Shown here in pieces: positions 16,495 to 23,944 of a DNA stretch of 64,000 nucleotides. The stretch is from positions 148,830 to 212,829 of the forward strand of contig NZ_FOAB01000003.1 in NCBI RefSeq assembly GCF_900109375.1. Direction: 5' to 3'. Both the position numbers and the translations under genes were made by a program. The notes beneath the pieces were generated by a model. It made no database searches. It saw nothing but the letters and a program-made list of their open reading frames with translations, and had not been told where the DNA came from. Source of the stretch: Aquimarina amphilecti. Lineage in GTDB: Bacteria; Bacteroidota; Bacteroidia; Flavobacteriales; Flavobacteriaceae. Each line of letters begins with the position of its first letter. Within the stretch, counting starts at the first letter, position 1.

Positions 16495-16538
16495 TAAAAA
16501 TACTACTCAGATTGTCATTTTATAGTAACAATTGTTAC
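16495..16538 (-). promoter_or_regulatory. GTAAC-N4-GTTAC dyad and -7 element upstream of the cstB-like gene
   Basis: A perfect dyad GTAAC-AATT-GTTAC at 16525-16538 (centre 16531.5). On the minus strand TATTTTTA begins at 16502, 29.5 bp from the centre, giving a start of transcription about 13 bases before the ATG. Confidence 0.78.
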
Positions 16539-16561
16539 AGATAAAACAATCTAGCTTTTCG

Positions 16562-17359
16562 TTAAGTCAGTTCTTTTATAAGTATATAAATTCCCATTAT
16601 TAAAACGAACCAACCAAAACCTTTTTCTAATTTTTTTCCTTCAATAAAATTGGATACATACATCCCTAGAAAAATACCTAGGATAGAAATTCCGGTAAAG
16701 GAAATTAGGAAAATCCAATCTATATCTAAATTTTCTACATCGCCCACAAACCCAATCAACGATTTGATTGCAATAATTAATAGTGATGTAGCCACTGCTT
16801 TTTTCATTGGCAATTTTGCAAATAAGACCAATGCCGGTATTATTAAAAACCCTCCTCCTGCTCCAACGATTCCGGTTAATACACCCACTATGAAACCTTC
16901 TATTATAATTAAAGGATAATTATATAAAACTTCCTCCTTTTTCTGTAATGTAGCTTTTCTATTTTTTATCATAGAAACCGAAGCCAATAACATAATCATT
17001 GCAAAAAACACCATGATTCCTATATTTTTAGTAATCATAAACTCTGCTACAGAAAAAAGATTGTCTGGTATCGCAGGAACCAAAAACTTTCTTGTACCAT
17101 ACACTGCTATAAAAGCCGGAATTGAAAATACTATTGCAGTACGTAAACTAACAAGGCCTTTTCTCAGATTCTTAAAAGCTCCTATTAATGCCGAAGACCC
17201 TACAACAAATAATGAGTACGCAGTAGCGGTCACAGGATTAATATGCATTAAATAAACAAAAATCGGTACTGTAAGTATGGAACCTCCTCCTCCAATTAAA
17301 CCTAGCACTACTCCAATTATCAATGCGCCAAAATATCCAAGAACTTCTGCTATTTCCAT
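16562..17359 (-). CDS. TauE/SafE-family sulfite/organosulfur exporter
   Basis: A 265-aa inner-membrane protein with about eight helices in two repeats. Each repeat begins with the family glycine motif: LGLIGGGGSILTVP near the N-terminus and GIVGAGGGFLIIPAL in the second half. TauE/SafE proteins export sulfite, sulfoacetate or related sulfur anions; with the persulfide dioxygenase next door, sulfite or thiosulfate export is the likely role. I chose the start at 17359 because the -7 element (17380-17373) lies inside the longer frame that begins at 17401. Confidence 0.9.
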   Translation of the reverse strand: MEIAEVLGYFGALIIGVVLGLIGGGGSILTVPIFVYLMHINPVTATAYSLFVVGSSALIGAFKNLRKGLVSLRTAIVFSIPAFIAVYGTRKFLVPAIPDNLFSVAEFMITKNIGIMVFFAMIMLLASVSMIKNRKATLQKKEEVLYNYPLIIIEGFIVGVLTGIVGAGGGFLIIPALVLFAKLPMKKAVATSLLIIAIKSLIGFVGDVENLDIDWIFLISFTGISILGIFLGMYVSNFIEGKKLEKGFGWFVLIMGIYILIKELT

Positions 17360-17372
17360 CAATTTTTTTTGA

Positions 17373-17416
17373 CAAAAATAGTTTTGGCTTATATTAGTCA
17401 CAGTAACATTAGTTAC
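17373..17416 (-). promoter_or_regulatory. GTAAC-N4-GTTAC dyad and -7 element upstream of tauE-like gene
   Basis: A perfect dyad GTAAC-ATTA-GTTAC at 17403-17416 (centre 17409.5). TATTTTTG, a full TAnnTTTG match, begins at 17380 on the minus strand, 29.5 bp from the centre. It also decides the tauE-like start codon. Confidence 0.8.
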
Positions 17417-17422
17417 ACACTA

Positions 17423-18055
17423 TTATAGACTTATGACTTTTATACTATTTCTATTTAATTCTATTCTACCATCCACCTCTAATTTTTTCAACAATCTAGA
17501 AATCACAACTCTAGAAGTATGCAAATCATAAGCAATTTCCTGATGCGTATTATGTACGATAGTATCACTATTTACTTTGATTTTATCTTTAAGATATTTT
17601 AGTAATCGTTCGTCCATATTAAGAAAAGCAATACTATCTATTGTCTCAATTGCTTCCATCAATCTTTTATGATAACTTTCGAAAACAAAACTTCTCCATG
17701 AACTATATTTTGTGGTCCACTCTTCCATTTTTTTTATTGGAATCATGATAAGCTTAGAATCCATCTCCGCAATTGCTTTTATTTCGCTTTTATGATGTCC
17801 CATACAACAGGAAAGTGTCATTGCACAAGTATCTCCTTTTTCCAAAAAATAAAGTAACAACTCATCACCTTCCTGATCTTCTCTTAATATTTTGATTGCT
17901 CCATTAATAATCAAAGGCATTGACTTAATGTAACTACCGGGCTTAATAAGTATATCACCCTCGAGTACTTCTTTAGTTACAGAAACCTTACTAATTTCTT
18001 CTAAAAGCTCTTTCTCAAAAAAATGACCATAATTATTATTCAGTTCTTCAATCAT
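17423..18055 (-). CDS. Crp/Fnr-family regulator B (variant recognition helix)
   Basis: A 210-aa paralogue of regulator A. The beta-barrel domain contains a cysteine/histidine cluster, TCAMTLSCCMGHH (about residues 83-95), which could sense oxidants, sulfane sulfur or a metal. The recognition helix reads HTSRVVISRLLKKLE: the FNR Glu position is Val183, while Ser186 and Arg187 are kept. Loss of the Glu that reads the central G:C pair predicts a half-site without TGA, compatible with the GTAAC sites of the sulfur genes. The gene is the last of a probable four-gene operon (USP7, cardiolipin synthase, patatin, regulator B) with gaps of 11-20 bases. Confidence 0.88.
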   Translation of the reverse strand: MIEELNNNYGHFFEKELLEEISKVSVTKEVLEGDILIKPGSYIKSMPLIINGAIKILREDQEGDELLLYFLEKGDTCAMTLSCCMGHHKSEIKAIAEMDSKLIMIPIKKMEEWTTKYSSWRSFVFESYHKRLMEAIETIDSIAFLNMDERLLKYLKDKIKVNSDTIVHNTHQEIAYDLHTSRVVISRLLKKLEVDGRIELNRNSIKVISL

Positions 18056-18066
18056 TCTGATTTATT

Positions 18067-18843
18067 CTATTTTTGGTTTTCAAAATATTGTTCTAATTGT
18101 TGTTTGGCTTCCTGATAACCTAACTCAAAAATTTGATCTAAATTTCCACTACTAAAGAGCCCATGATTGGTAAGTTTCTTTGGTTGAATCACCAAATCAC
18201 ATTCATCAAATTTTGTTTCTGAATTGGGCATAGCCCTTAAATAATATGCTCGTTGCATCACGTTATATGCATGTCTAAAATCTGTGAGTTTAGGTTTTCG
18301 GATAGGAGTAACATCAATTCCTATGATCATATCACATTGTTTTTTTATCGGCGTGATCGGAAAATTATCCAAAATTCCTCCATCAGAATATAATTGATCT
18401 CCAATCTGTATCGGAGAAAACACACCCGGAAAAGCAGCTGAAGCCAATATAGGCTTAATCAACTCTCCCTCATTAAAAACCGTCACTGTTCCTGCCAGAA
18501 GATTAGTAGCAGTTACAAAAAGTTTTTTCTCCAGACTTTCGAAAGAGTTTTCATTAAAATAATTGATTAAATCATCGTAAAATTTTTCTGAATCTAAAAA
18601 CCCTGCCTTTTTTCTGGTAAACCTATTTAATTTAAACAGCGGTGTTTTACTAAAAAAACTCTTAATCTTTTCTATAGAATGTCCAGCAGCATATAACGAA
18701 CCTACAATTGCTCCTGCACTGGTCCCAGAAACATAATTCGGAAACAAACCAGCTTCTTCTATTGCTTTTATTGCTCCTATATGCGCTACACCTTTAAACC
18801 CTCCGCCAGAAAGGACAAGACCAACATTTTTTAAAGTTTCCAT
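18067..18843 (-). CDS. Patatin-like phospholipase (RssA type)
   Basis: A 258-aa serine esterase with the patatin catalytic layout: oxyanion hole SGGGFKGVAHIG near residue 12, nucleophile elbow GTSAG (Ser at about residue 42) and catalytic Asp in SDGGILDNFP. It hydrolyses acyl groups from phospholipids or related lipids, at the membrane or in the cytosol; there is no signal peptide. Pairing with a cardiolipin synthase gene 11 bases upstream suggests coordinated phospholipid remodelling under the USP-type promoter at 21184. Confidence 0.9.
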   Translation of the reverse strand: METLKNVGLVLSGGGFKGVAHIGAIKAIEEAGLFPNYVSGTSAGAIVGSLYAAGHSIEKIKSFFSKTPLFKLNRFTRKKAGFLDSEKFYDDLINYFNENSFESLEKKLFVTATNLLAGTVTVFNEGELIKPILASAAFPGVFSPIQIGDQLYSDGGILDNFPITPIKKQCDMIIGIDVTPIRKPKLTDFRHAYNVMQRAYYLRAMPNSETKFDECDLVIQPKKLTNHGLFSSGNLDQIFELGYQEAKQQLEQYFENQK

Positions 18844-18854
18844 CTTTTTATATT

Positions 18855-20276
18855 TTAAAGAACTGGGCTAAAAATTTTAGCTGCTCCTTCTTTTAGTTTT
18901 TCTACCCAAGGTCTATCTACAAAAGTACTATAGTTCAGCTGAACACTTTGTTTACAATCACTTAAAAAATCATTTTTCAATTCCATAGCAAAACTATCAT
19001 CATATATCACCACATTTACCTCGTAATTTTGTTCAAAACTTCTAATATCTAGATTAGTAGTACCTACTGAAGAAACGGTATCATCAGCAACAATTGTTTT
19101 ACTATGTAAAAAACCATTAGAAAATAAGTATATTTTAACACCGGCTTCCATCAATCCTTCGAAATAAGATCGCACACACCATCTAACAATTATGTTATCG
19201 GACACCTCAGAAAGTAATAATCTCACTTCTACCCCGCTCAACGCAGCTACTTTTAATGCTTCTAATATAGCCTCTCCAGGAATGATATATGGATTTGCTA
19301 TATATACATATTTTTTAGCTTCATTTATTAAAGAAAAGTACATTTGCTGAGTAGAAGAAAAATCCTCATCTGGACCACTATGTACCGTCTGAGCAGTCAT
19401 AGTTCCTATTCCTTTATAACTTGTAAAAAAAGATGTATTTAAAATATTTTCGTTATTACTTACTAGATACCAATCCATCACAAAAATAGCCTGTAAACTA
19501 TGTATTATTGGTCCTTCTAATTGCAAATGCATATCGTTCCACATTCCCAAATCAGAATCTCCTGTAACATATTTATCAGAAACATTGATACCACCTGTAA
19601 ACGCTATTTTATTATCAATTACAATAATTTTTCGATGATTACGGTAGTTCAATGATGAAAGAAATTTACCAAATTTGATTGGCAAAAACCCATATATCTC
19701 AACACCTATGTCCTCAAGTTTTTTGATATATTTTTTACTTAGTGATAAACTTCCGATACCATCATATAAAATGCGTATCTGAACACCTTCTTTTACTTTC
19801 TTTTCAAAAAGCTCAAAAAGCCCTTCGGCCAATATTCCATTCTCGAAAATATAATATTGTAAATGGATAAAATGCTCCGCTTTTTTTAAACTTTCGAATA
19901 TTGCTCGAAAAGTAGCATTACCGTTTTTAAGAAGTTTCAATTCATTTCCTGCACTTGGTGAGAAACCACAATTCTTCGTAATAAGTTCTATTAGTTTTTG
20001 ATGCTCCTGATATTCATTTTCCTGTACCGGTCGATAATAACTTTCAGCTTTTTCTAAATATGTATTAATCTCATCCGTTCTTTTTAATTGAAATAACTTG
20101 TTTTTCCTTCGATTTCTGCCAAGTAACAAATAAAACAACATCCCTCCCACAGGGATTGTAAAAATCACAAGTATCCAAGCTAACGTTTTGGTAGGACGCA
20201 TACCATAAAGTATCAGTCTAATAACAATAACTAAGCCTGCTAAAAAATATATGATAAGAAAAGTAAAATATACCAT
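18855..20276 (-). CDS. cls: Cardiolipin synthase (PLD superfamily)
   Basis: A 473-aa membrane-anchored enzyme that condenses two phosphatidylglycerols to cardiolipin. Two N-terminal helices (residues 1-55) precede two phospholipase D domains, with HKD motifs HRKIIVIDNKIAFTGG and HSKTIVADDTVSSVGTTN. Length and order match bacterial ClsA-type enzymes. It lies 20 bases downstream of USP7 and 11 bases upstream of the patatin gene, so all are probably on one transcript. Confidence 0.92.
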   Translation of the reverse strand: MVYFTFLIIYFLAGLVIVIRLILYGMRPTKTLAWILVIFTIPVGGMLFYLLLGRNRRKNKLFQLKRTDEINTYLEKAESYYRPVQENEYQEHQKLIELITKNCGFSPSAGNELKLLKNGNATFRAIFESLKKAEHFIHLQYYIFENGILAEGLFELFEKKVKEGVQIRILYDGIGSLSLSKKYIKKLEDIGVEIYGFLPIKFGKFLSSLNYRNHRKIIVIDNKIAFTGGINVSDKYVTGDSDLGMWNDMHLQLEGPIIHSLQAIFVMDWYLVSNNENILNTSFFTSYKGIGTMTAQTVHSGPDEDFSSTQQMYFSLINEAKKYVYIANPYIIPGEAILEALKVAALSGVEVRLLLSEVSDNIIVRWCVRSYFEGLMEAGVKIYLFSNGFLHSKTIVADDTVSSVGTTNLDIRSFEQNYEVNVVIYDDSFAMELKNDFLSDCKQSVQLNYSTFVDRPWVEKLKEGAAKIFSPVL

Positions 20277-20296
20277 TTATTTTTTTTATTAAAACA

Positions 20297-21133
20297 TCAA
20301 TTCTTCATAATGAGTAAAGGAACTCTGGTTCTATAACTGATTTTTGAAGTCTCAGAGCCATAGAAAAATCGTTCAATAAATGTTTCCTTTTGAATAAACA
20401 TAGCATTCATATCGATATTCATTATTTGAACAAAACTATCAATTGCTAATGCACTAGGAACATTGGTAATTGAATGAAAGGTATGATTAATATTCTTAAA
20501 AAAATCTTTTAACTGTTTCTTATCATCAAATTCTGCAATAGTTACAGTATCATCTTCTTTTATTTTAAGGATTCTTAAGGAGGACTTATACTTTGTCACA
20601 GTATCTACTAGAGGATCCATACCTTCCGTATTAAAATGATCATTATCATCAATTGTATACAACACTGTTTTTAAATTTTCAAAAACATATCCTTGAGGAA
20701 TCACAAGAACAGGGCAATCTACCTTACGAATTACATTCAGTGTGTTACTTCCAAAAACCACTTCTCTGGCCCCAGTGGCTCCATTTGATCCCATAATAAC
20801 CAAATCAATTTTTTTAGATTTTACTGCCTGTTTAATCGCATCAGTAAAAACATCATAATCCGTAATTCCTTTAAAAGAATATTTCTGATTTGTAGTTTCC
20901 TTTTGGAGGTATTTTGTTAACTCATTAAGTTTTTCTTTAGATGTATTAATCACAGATTGATGAACCGAGGTATTCATAGGTGCAGCCATAAGATCATCTG
21001 TCATATAAAGAGAAGCTTTTTGAACATTTAAGATATAAAAAGTACAAAGCTCATTTTCAAAAAAACGCATTGCATAATTAATAGCATTTCTTGAATTTTC
21101 TGAAAAGTCGGTAGGAAGCAGGATATTTTTCAT
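20297..21133 (-). CDS. Universal stress protein, two UspA domains (USP7, distal copy)
   Basis: A 278-aa paralogue of the array at 3496-9189. The first domain has KNILLPTDFSENSRNAINYA and an intact signature (GSNGATGAREVVFGSNT) followed by CPVLVIPQ. The second domain lacks the signature and the HSF block is eroded (QKETFIERFF, then RVPLLIM). It is the first gene of the operon with cls, patatin and regulator B, and carries the same dyad/-7 promoter as the tandem array despite lying about 11 kb away on the other strand. Confidence 0.9.
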   Translation of the reverse strand: MKNILLPTDFSENSRNAINYAMRFFENELCTFYILNVQKASLYMTDDLMAAPMNTSVHQSVINTSKEKLNELTKYLQKETTNQKYSFKGITDYDVFTDAIKQAVKSKKIDLVIMGSNGATGAREVVFGSNTLNVIRKVDCPVLVIPQGYVFENLKTVLYTIDDNDHFNTEGMDPLVDTVTKYKSSLRILKIKEDDTVTIAEFDDKKQLKDFFKNINHTFHSITNVPSALAIDSFVQIMNIDMNAMFIQKETFIERFFYGSETSKISYRTRVPLLIMKN

Positions 21134-21153
21134 TTTAAAAAGATTTTATATGA

Positions 21154-21197
21154 TAAAAATAGCCTAGATACCTATTAAGAACTATGATATTTATCAG
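21154..21197 (-). promoter_or_regulatory. FNR-like dyad and -7 element upstream of USP7 operon
   Basis: The plus strand reads ATGAT-ATTT-ATCAG at 21184-21197 (centre 21190.5). On the minus strand TATTTTTA begins at 21161, 29.5 bp from the centre, and the TCATAGT flank is present as in the USP array. Confidence 0.72.
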
Positions 21198-21215
21198 CAT
21201 AAAAAAACAACCCAT

Positions 21216-21268
21216 TTGTTAATTTTGTTTAAACATTTCTAAAAAATATCAAACATTTTATATCTTTA
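21216..21268 (+). promoter_or_regulatory. Promoter region with TTGTTAA/TTGTTTAA-like direct repeat, copy A
   Basis: The segment begins TTGTTAATTTTGTTTAAAC and reaches a -7-like TATCTTTA at 21261-21268, about 55 bases before the first gene of the plus-strand unit. A closely similar stretch occurs at 23749. The repeated TTGTT(A)A units about one helical turn apart suggest an activator site. Confidence 0.5.
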
Positions 21269-21322
21269 TAAAAAAGAAAATATGGAACTTATTAAAAAAC
21301 TCTAGTGTTCGAGAGCAGAAAG

Positions 21323-21502
21323 ATGAGTAATATGACTACTAGTGATCGGGTAGCAGCATCCAGAGAGGCTAAATCTCTAGTTCTGGCTATTAATGAAATC
21401 TATAAAAAGACACAAGAGTCTAATCTTATGGATATTATGAAACTAATTACCGCGAAGAAAAGAAAAATAGAAAAACGTCTTAAAGGCGTACCTACAGTAT
21501 GA
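21323..21502 (+). CDS. Small conserved-looking protein, 59 aa
   Basis: A soluble, basic, helix-rich protein starting MSNMTTSDRVAASREAKSLV and ending KRKIEKRLKGVPTV. I do not recognise the family. The frame extends upstream to a GTG at 21305; ATG 21323 is preferred. A seven-codon frame (MELIKKL) at 21282-21305 precedes it and ends within the GTG, so translational coupling is possible. It is the first gene of a plus-strand unit with the two genes that follow. Confidence 0.6.
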   Translation: MSNMTTSDRVAASREAKSLVLAINEIYKKTQESNLMDIMKLITAKKRKIEKRLKGVPTV

Positions 21503-21533
21503 TTGTTTTTAATGCACAGAAAATTAATTAAGT

Positions 21534-21965
21534 ATGCTTTTAGAAACCACATATAGAAATAAAAAAAACAAAGCCCTCATTAATGATTTGGTAGGAAAAC
21601 CATTTTCTATATTAAATGCAATTAAACTTAAGGGCATTGGATCGAAACGCATGATTATTGAAGATGTTAGCCCTAATCTAAAAAAGGTTATTAATAGTAT
21701 ATCTGATGTTAATTATGGTAGTATAGAACTACGACCAAATGGTATTCTAATAGCTATCAATAAAGGATTGCAAAATTTCACTTGGGCAATACCTTATTAT
21801 CAGTTTTACCTTTATAATACGAATGGAATAAGTATTCATGCACAAGGAAAATTCGTTCATTTTAGAAATAATCGTACACATCAAGAAAATGCTTCTTTCT
21901 TCAAAAAATTAATGCGATTAAAAGTTGAATATGATCAACGGTTTCCACATGTTGATTCTATCTAA
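21534..21965 (+). CDS. Hypothetical protein, 143 aa
   Basis: A soluble protein with no signal peptide or membrane helix. Visible landmarks are LVGKPFSILNAIKLKG, a beta-rich middle (YGSIELRPNGILIAINKGLQ), FTWAIPYYQFYLYNTNGISIHAQGKF and a final basic helix. It is probably a small alpha/beta protein; I cannot name a family. It lies 31 bases after the 59-aa gene and 24 bases before the DUF2237 gene. Confidence 0.65.
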   Translation: MLLETTYRNKKNKALINDLVGKPFSILNAIKLKGIGSKRMIIEDVSPNLKKVINSISDVNYGSIELRPNGILIAINKGLQNFTWAIPYYQFYLYNTNGISIHAQGKFVHFRNNRTHQENASFFKKLMRLKVEYDQRFPHVDSI

Positions 21966-21989
21966 AGAGTTAAATTTTACAATTAAAGA

Positions 21990-22367
21990 ATGATACACGA
22001 ATTAAATGTACTTGGTACTAAGTTAGAGCCATGCTGCTATCAACCAGTAACAGGATATTTCAGAGATGGGTTTTGTAGAACTATGTCAGAAGATACAGGT
22101 ACTCACGTGATATGTGCCGTAGTAACTCTAGATTTTTTAGAATATACCAAACAACAAGGAAATGATCTGTCTACACCAATACCACATTGGAATTTTCCAG
22201 GTTTACAACCCGGAGATAAATGGTGTTTATGTATTTCTAGATGGCTACAAGCTAACAAAGCTGGTAAGGCTCCTCCCGTCGTATTAGAAAGTTCTCAAAA
22301 AAGAGCCTTAGAATATACCGATTTAGAGATTTTGTTAGAACATCGATATGAGAATAAAAACTCATAG
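21990..22367 (+). CDS. DUF2237 family protein
   Basis: A 125-aa protein matching the DUF2237 pattern along its length: NVLGTKLEPC, TGYFRDGFCRT, DTGTHVICAVVT, GNDLSTPIPHWNFPGLQPGD, KWCLCISRW and APPVVLESSQKRAL. The conserved cysteines suggest metal binding or a thiol role, but no activity is established that I can name. It is the last gene of the plus-strand unit and stops one base before the convergent oxidoreductase gene. Confidence 0.85.
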   Translation: MIHELNVLGTKLEPCCYQPVTGYFRDGFCRTMSEDTGTHVICAVVTLDFLEYTKQQGNDLSTPIPHWNFPGLQPGDKWCLCISRWLQANKAGKAPPVVLESSQKRALEYTDLEILLEHRYENKNS

Positions 22368-22368
22368 G

Positions 22369-23649
22369 TTAACTGAATTCTGATGTCAATTGTTCTATAA
22401 TTAAACCATCTTCCAAAGCTTTGATAATTCCTAAAGCAGCTCGCTCCCCAGATATCATAGCGGCATTTAACGATCCATTAAGCAACTGATCTCCTGCTAA
22501 AAAAATAGTACTCGTTAATTTCGTTTCTGTTTCAGACAACTCATACTGCAAGTTCTGTAATTTAGGCAGCGCCTCTTTAATAGGGTAGTGTTTTATAAAT
22601 CTGCATCCAGTAATACCACAAAATACTTGTAGCTCTTCAATTACTTTTTCTATTAGCTCTTTTTCTTTAAAAGTATGATCTTTAACAATAGTAACCGACA
22701 AAAGTTCTTTATTAGGAGCTACAGAAGTTTTTAAACTAGTATGATAAAAAATATTATTTACCAAACTACTATCATCTGCAATTAGACCAATTAAAGGCTT
22801 ATCTATCACTCTATAATCAACCTCAAAATATAATGTATCACAAGACTTCCAAGCAATCTCCTGATTACTAAGATTAGTTATTAACTGATGTGCATTCGCA
22901 GTAACTATAGTAAAATTACTATCTAACTTTTCTTCATTCTCTAATAGTATATTTCCATCAATAACTTGCTTGACAGGAGTATTATATCGAAACGTTGTAT
23001 TATTTAATTTTGAAACTAACTGATTTACAATGGATTCAACACCATCTTTTGGTAATGCTGCAAAACCTTCTCCAAACATTTTATAAACAAATAAAAACAT
23101 CCGACTAGATGTTTGCAGATAAGGTTCTAAAAAAATCCCACTAAAGAAAGGTTTAAAAAAAGAGTTTATCATTTCTTCAGAGAAACCATACTTCTTTAAA
23201 TATGCCAAAGTGCTGATTTCACTTTGGTCAAAAATATCCGATACCGATAAGTTTTTCAACATCTTATTGAGTCGTAGTACTTTTAACTTGTCAGAAAAAC
23301 TGCCTATATTAGAAAATAAAGTTGGAAATAGAAGCGATATATTACGAAGCGGGTCTCCAATCGTTTTGAGTTTGCCATCAATAAAAATAGATGCACCTGG
23401 CAAAAACTTTTGTAATAATAGTTTTTCTAGATCCAAATATTTTTGGACCGCAGGATATGCTGTAAGCAATACTTGAAAACCATGATCTAATTGATATCCG
23501 TCAATAATATCCGTTTTAACACGACCACCTGCTCGATCCGTAGCTTCTATAATCGTTGGTGCATATCCATAGTTTTCTAAAACTTGAGCAGCAATTAAAC
23601 CGCTTACTCCCGCTCCAATGATATGAATTGTATAGTCTTTCTTATTCAT
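22369..23649 (-). CDS. NAD(P)/FAD-dependent amine oxidase/desaturase family protein
   Basis: A 426-aa flavoprotein with the dinucleotide-binding motif IIGAGVSGLIAAQVLE, a second GG doublet region (AGGRVKTDIIDGYQLDHGFQV) and a C-terminal FAD-contact segment LAGDQLLNGSLNAAMISGERAA. The family includes phytoene desaturases, protoporphyrinogen oxidase and amine oxidases; the substrate cannot be decided here. It converges on the DUF2237 gene and is divergent from corA across a 295-base gap. Confidence 0.82.
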   Translation of the reverse strand: MNKKDYTIHIIGAGVSGLIAAQVLENYGYAPTIIEATDRAGGRVKTDIIDGYQLDHGFQVLLTAYPAVQKYLDLEKLLLQKFLPGASIFIDGKLKTIGDPLRNISLLFPTLFSNIGSFSDKLKVLRLNKMLKNLSVSDIFDQSEISTLAYLKKYGFSEEMINSFFKPFFSGIFLEPYLQTSSRMFLFVYKMFGEGFAALPKDGVESIVNQLVSKLNNTTFRYNTPVKQVIDGNILLENEEKLDSNFTIVTANAHQLITNLSNQEIAWKSCDTLYFEVDYRVIDKPLIGLIADDSSLVNNIFYHTSLKTSVAPNKELLSVTIVKDHTFKEKELIEKVIEELQVFCGITGCRFIKHYPIKEALPKLQNLQYELSETETKLTSTIFLAGDQLLNGSLNAAMISGERAALGIIKALEDGLIIEQLTSEFS

Positions 23650-23748
23650 TTATTACGTTCTTCTATTAAATTTCATCTAATTCCAACTATCCTAAAACCA
23701 TTTTAGTTACTAAAGATACAATCGGTTAGATAATAAAATCAAAGTGTT

Positions 23749-23802
23749 TTGTTAATTTTTGTTTAAAAATAAATAAAAAAGATTAAACAAAATAAAATTT
23801 AA
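23749..23802 (+). repeat. Second copy (B) of the TTGTTAA/TTGTTTAA-like promoter segment
   Basis: Begins TTGTTAATTTTTGTTTAAA and aligns with 21216-21268 over the whole stretch with one extra T, including an internal TAAAAAA and an AT-AAACA block. The -7 equivalent is poor here. It lies between divergent genes, so which gene it serves is unclear. Confidence 0.55.
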
Positions 23803-23810
23803 TTTCAATC

Positions 23811-23847
23811 AAAACAAGTATTATGTATTAACCATAATACTTGTTTT
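23811..23847. other. Perfect 15-bp inverted repeat in a divergent intergenic region
   Basis: A 15-bp stem (23811-23825 with 23833-23847) around a 7-base loop, with A's before and T's after the stem. It looks like a terminator, but no gene ends here: the flanking genes point away from it. It could end a small RNA starting near copy B, mark a lost gene or act as a 5' stem-loop in the corA transcript. Confidence 0.7.
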
Positions 23848-23944
23848 AGCATATCCTAAAAAACAGTTTATATTCGTTATTTCAATTCCTTGTAAGGGAT
23901 AAAAAATTATAATACCTTTTATTATTTAATTTAAGAATTAGCAT

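Noticed and set aside
21305..21322. GTG start for the 59-aa protein
   Set aside because: It adds six unsupported residues and overlaps the stop of a short upstream frame; ATG 21323 is more likely. Not excluded.
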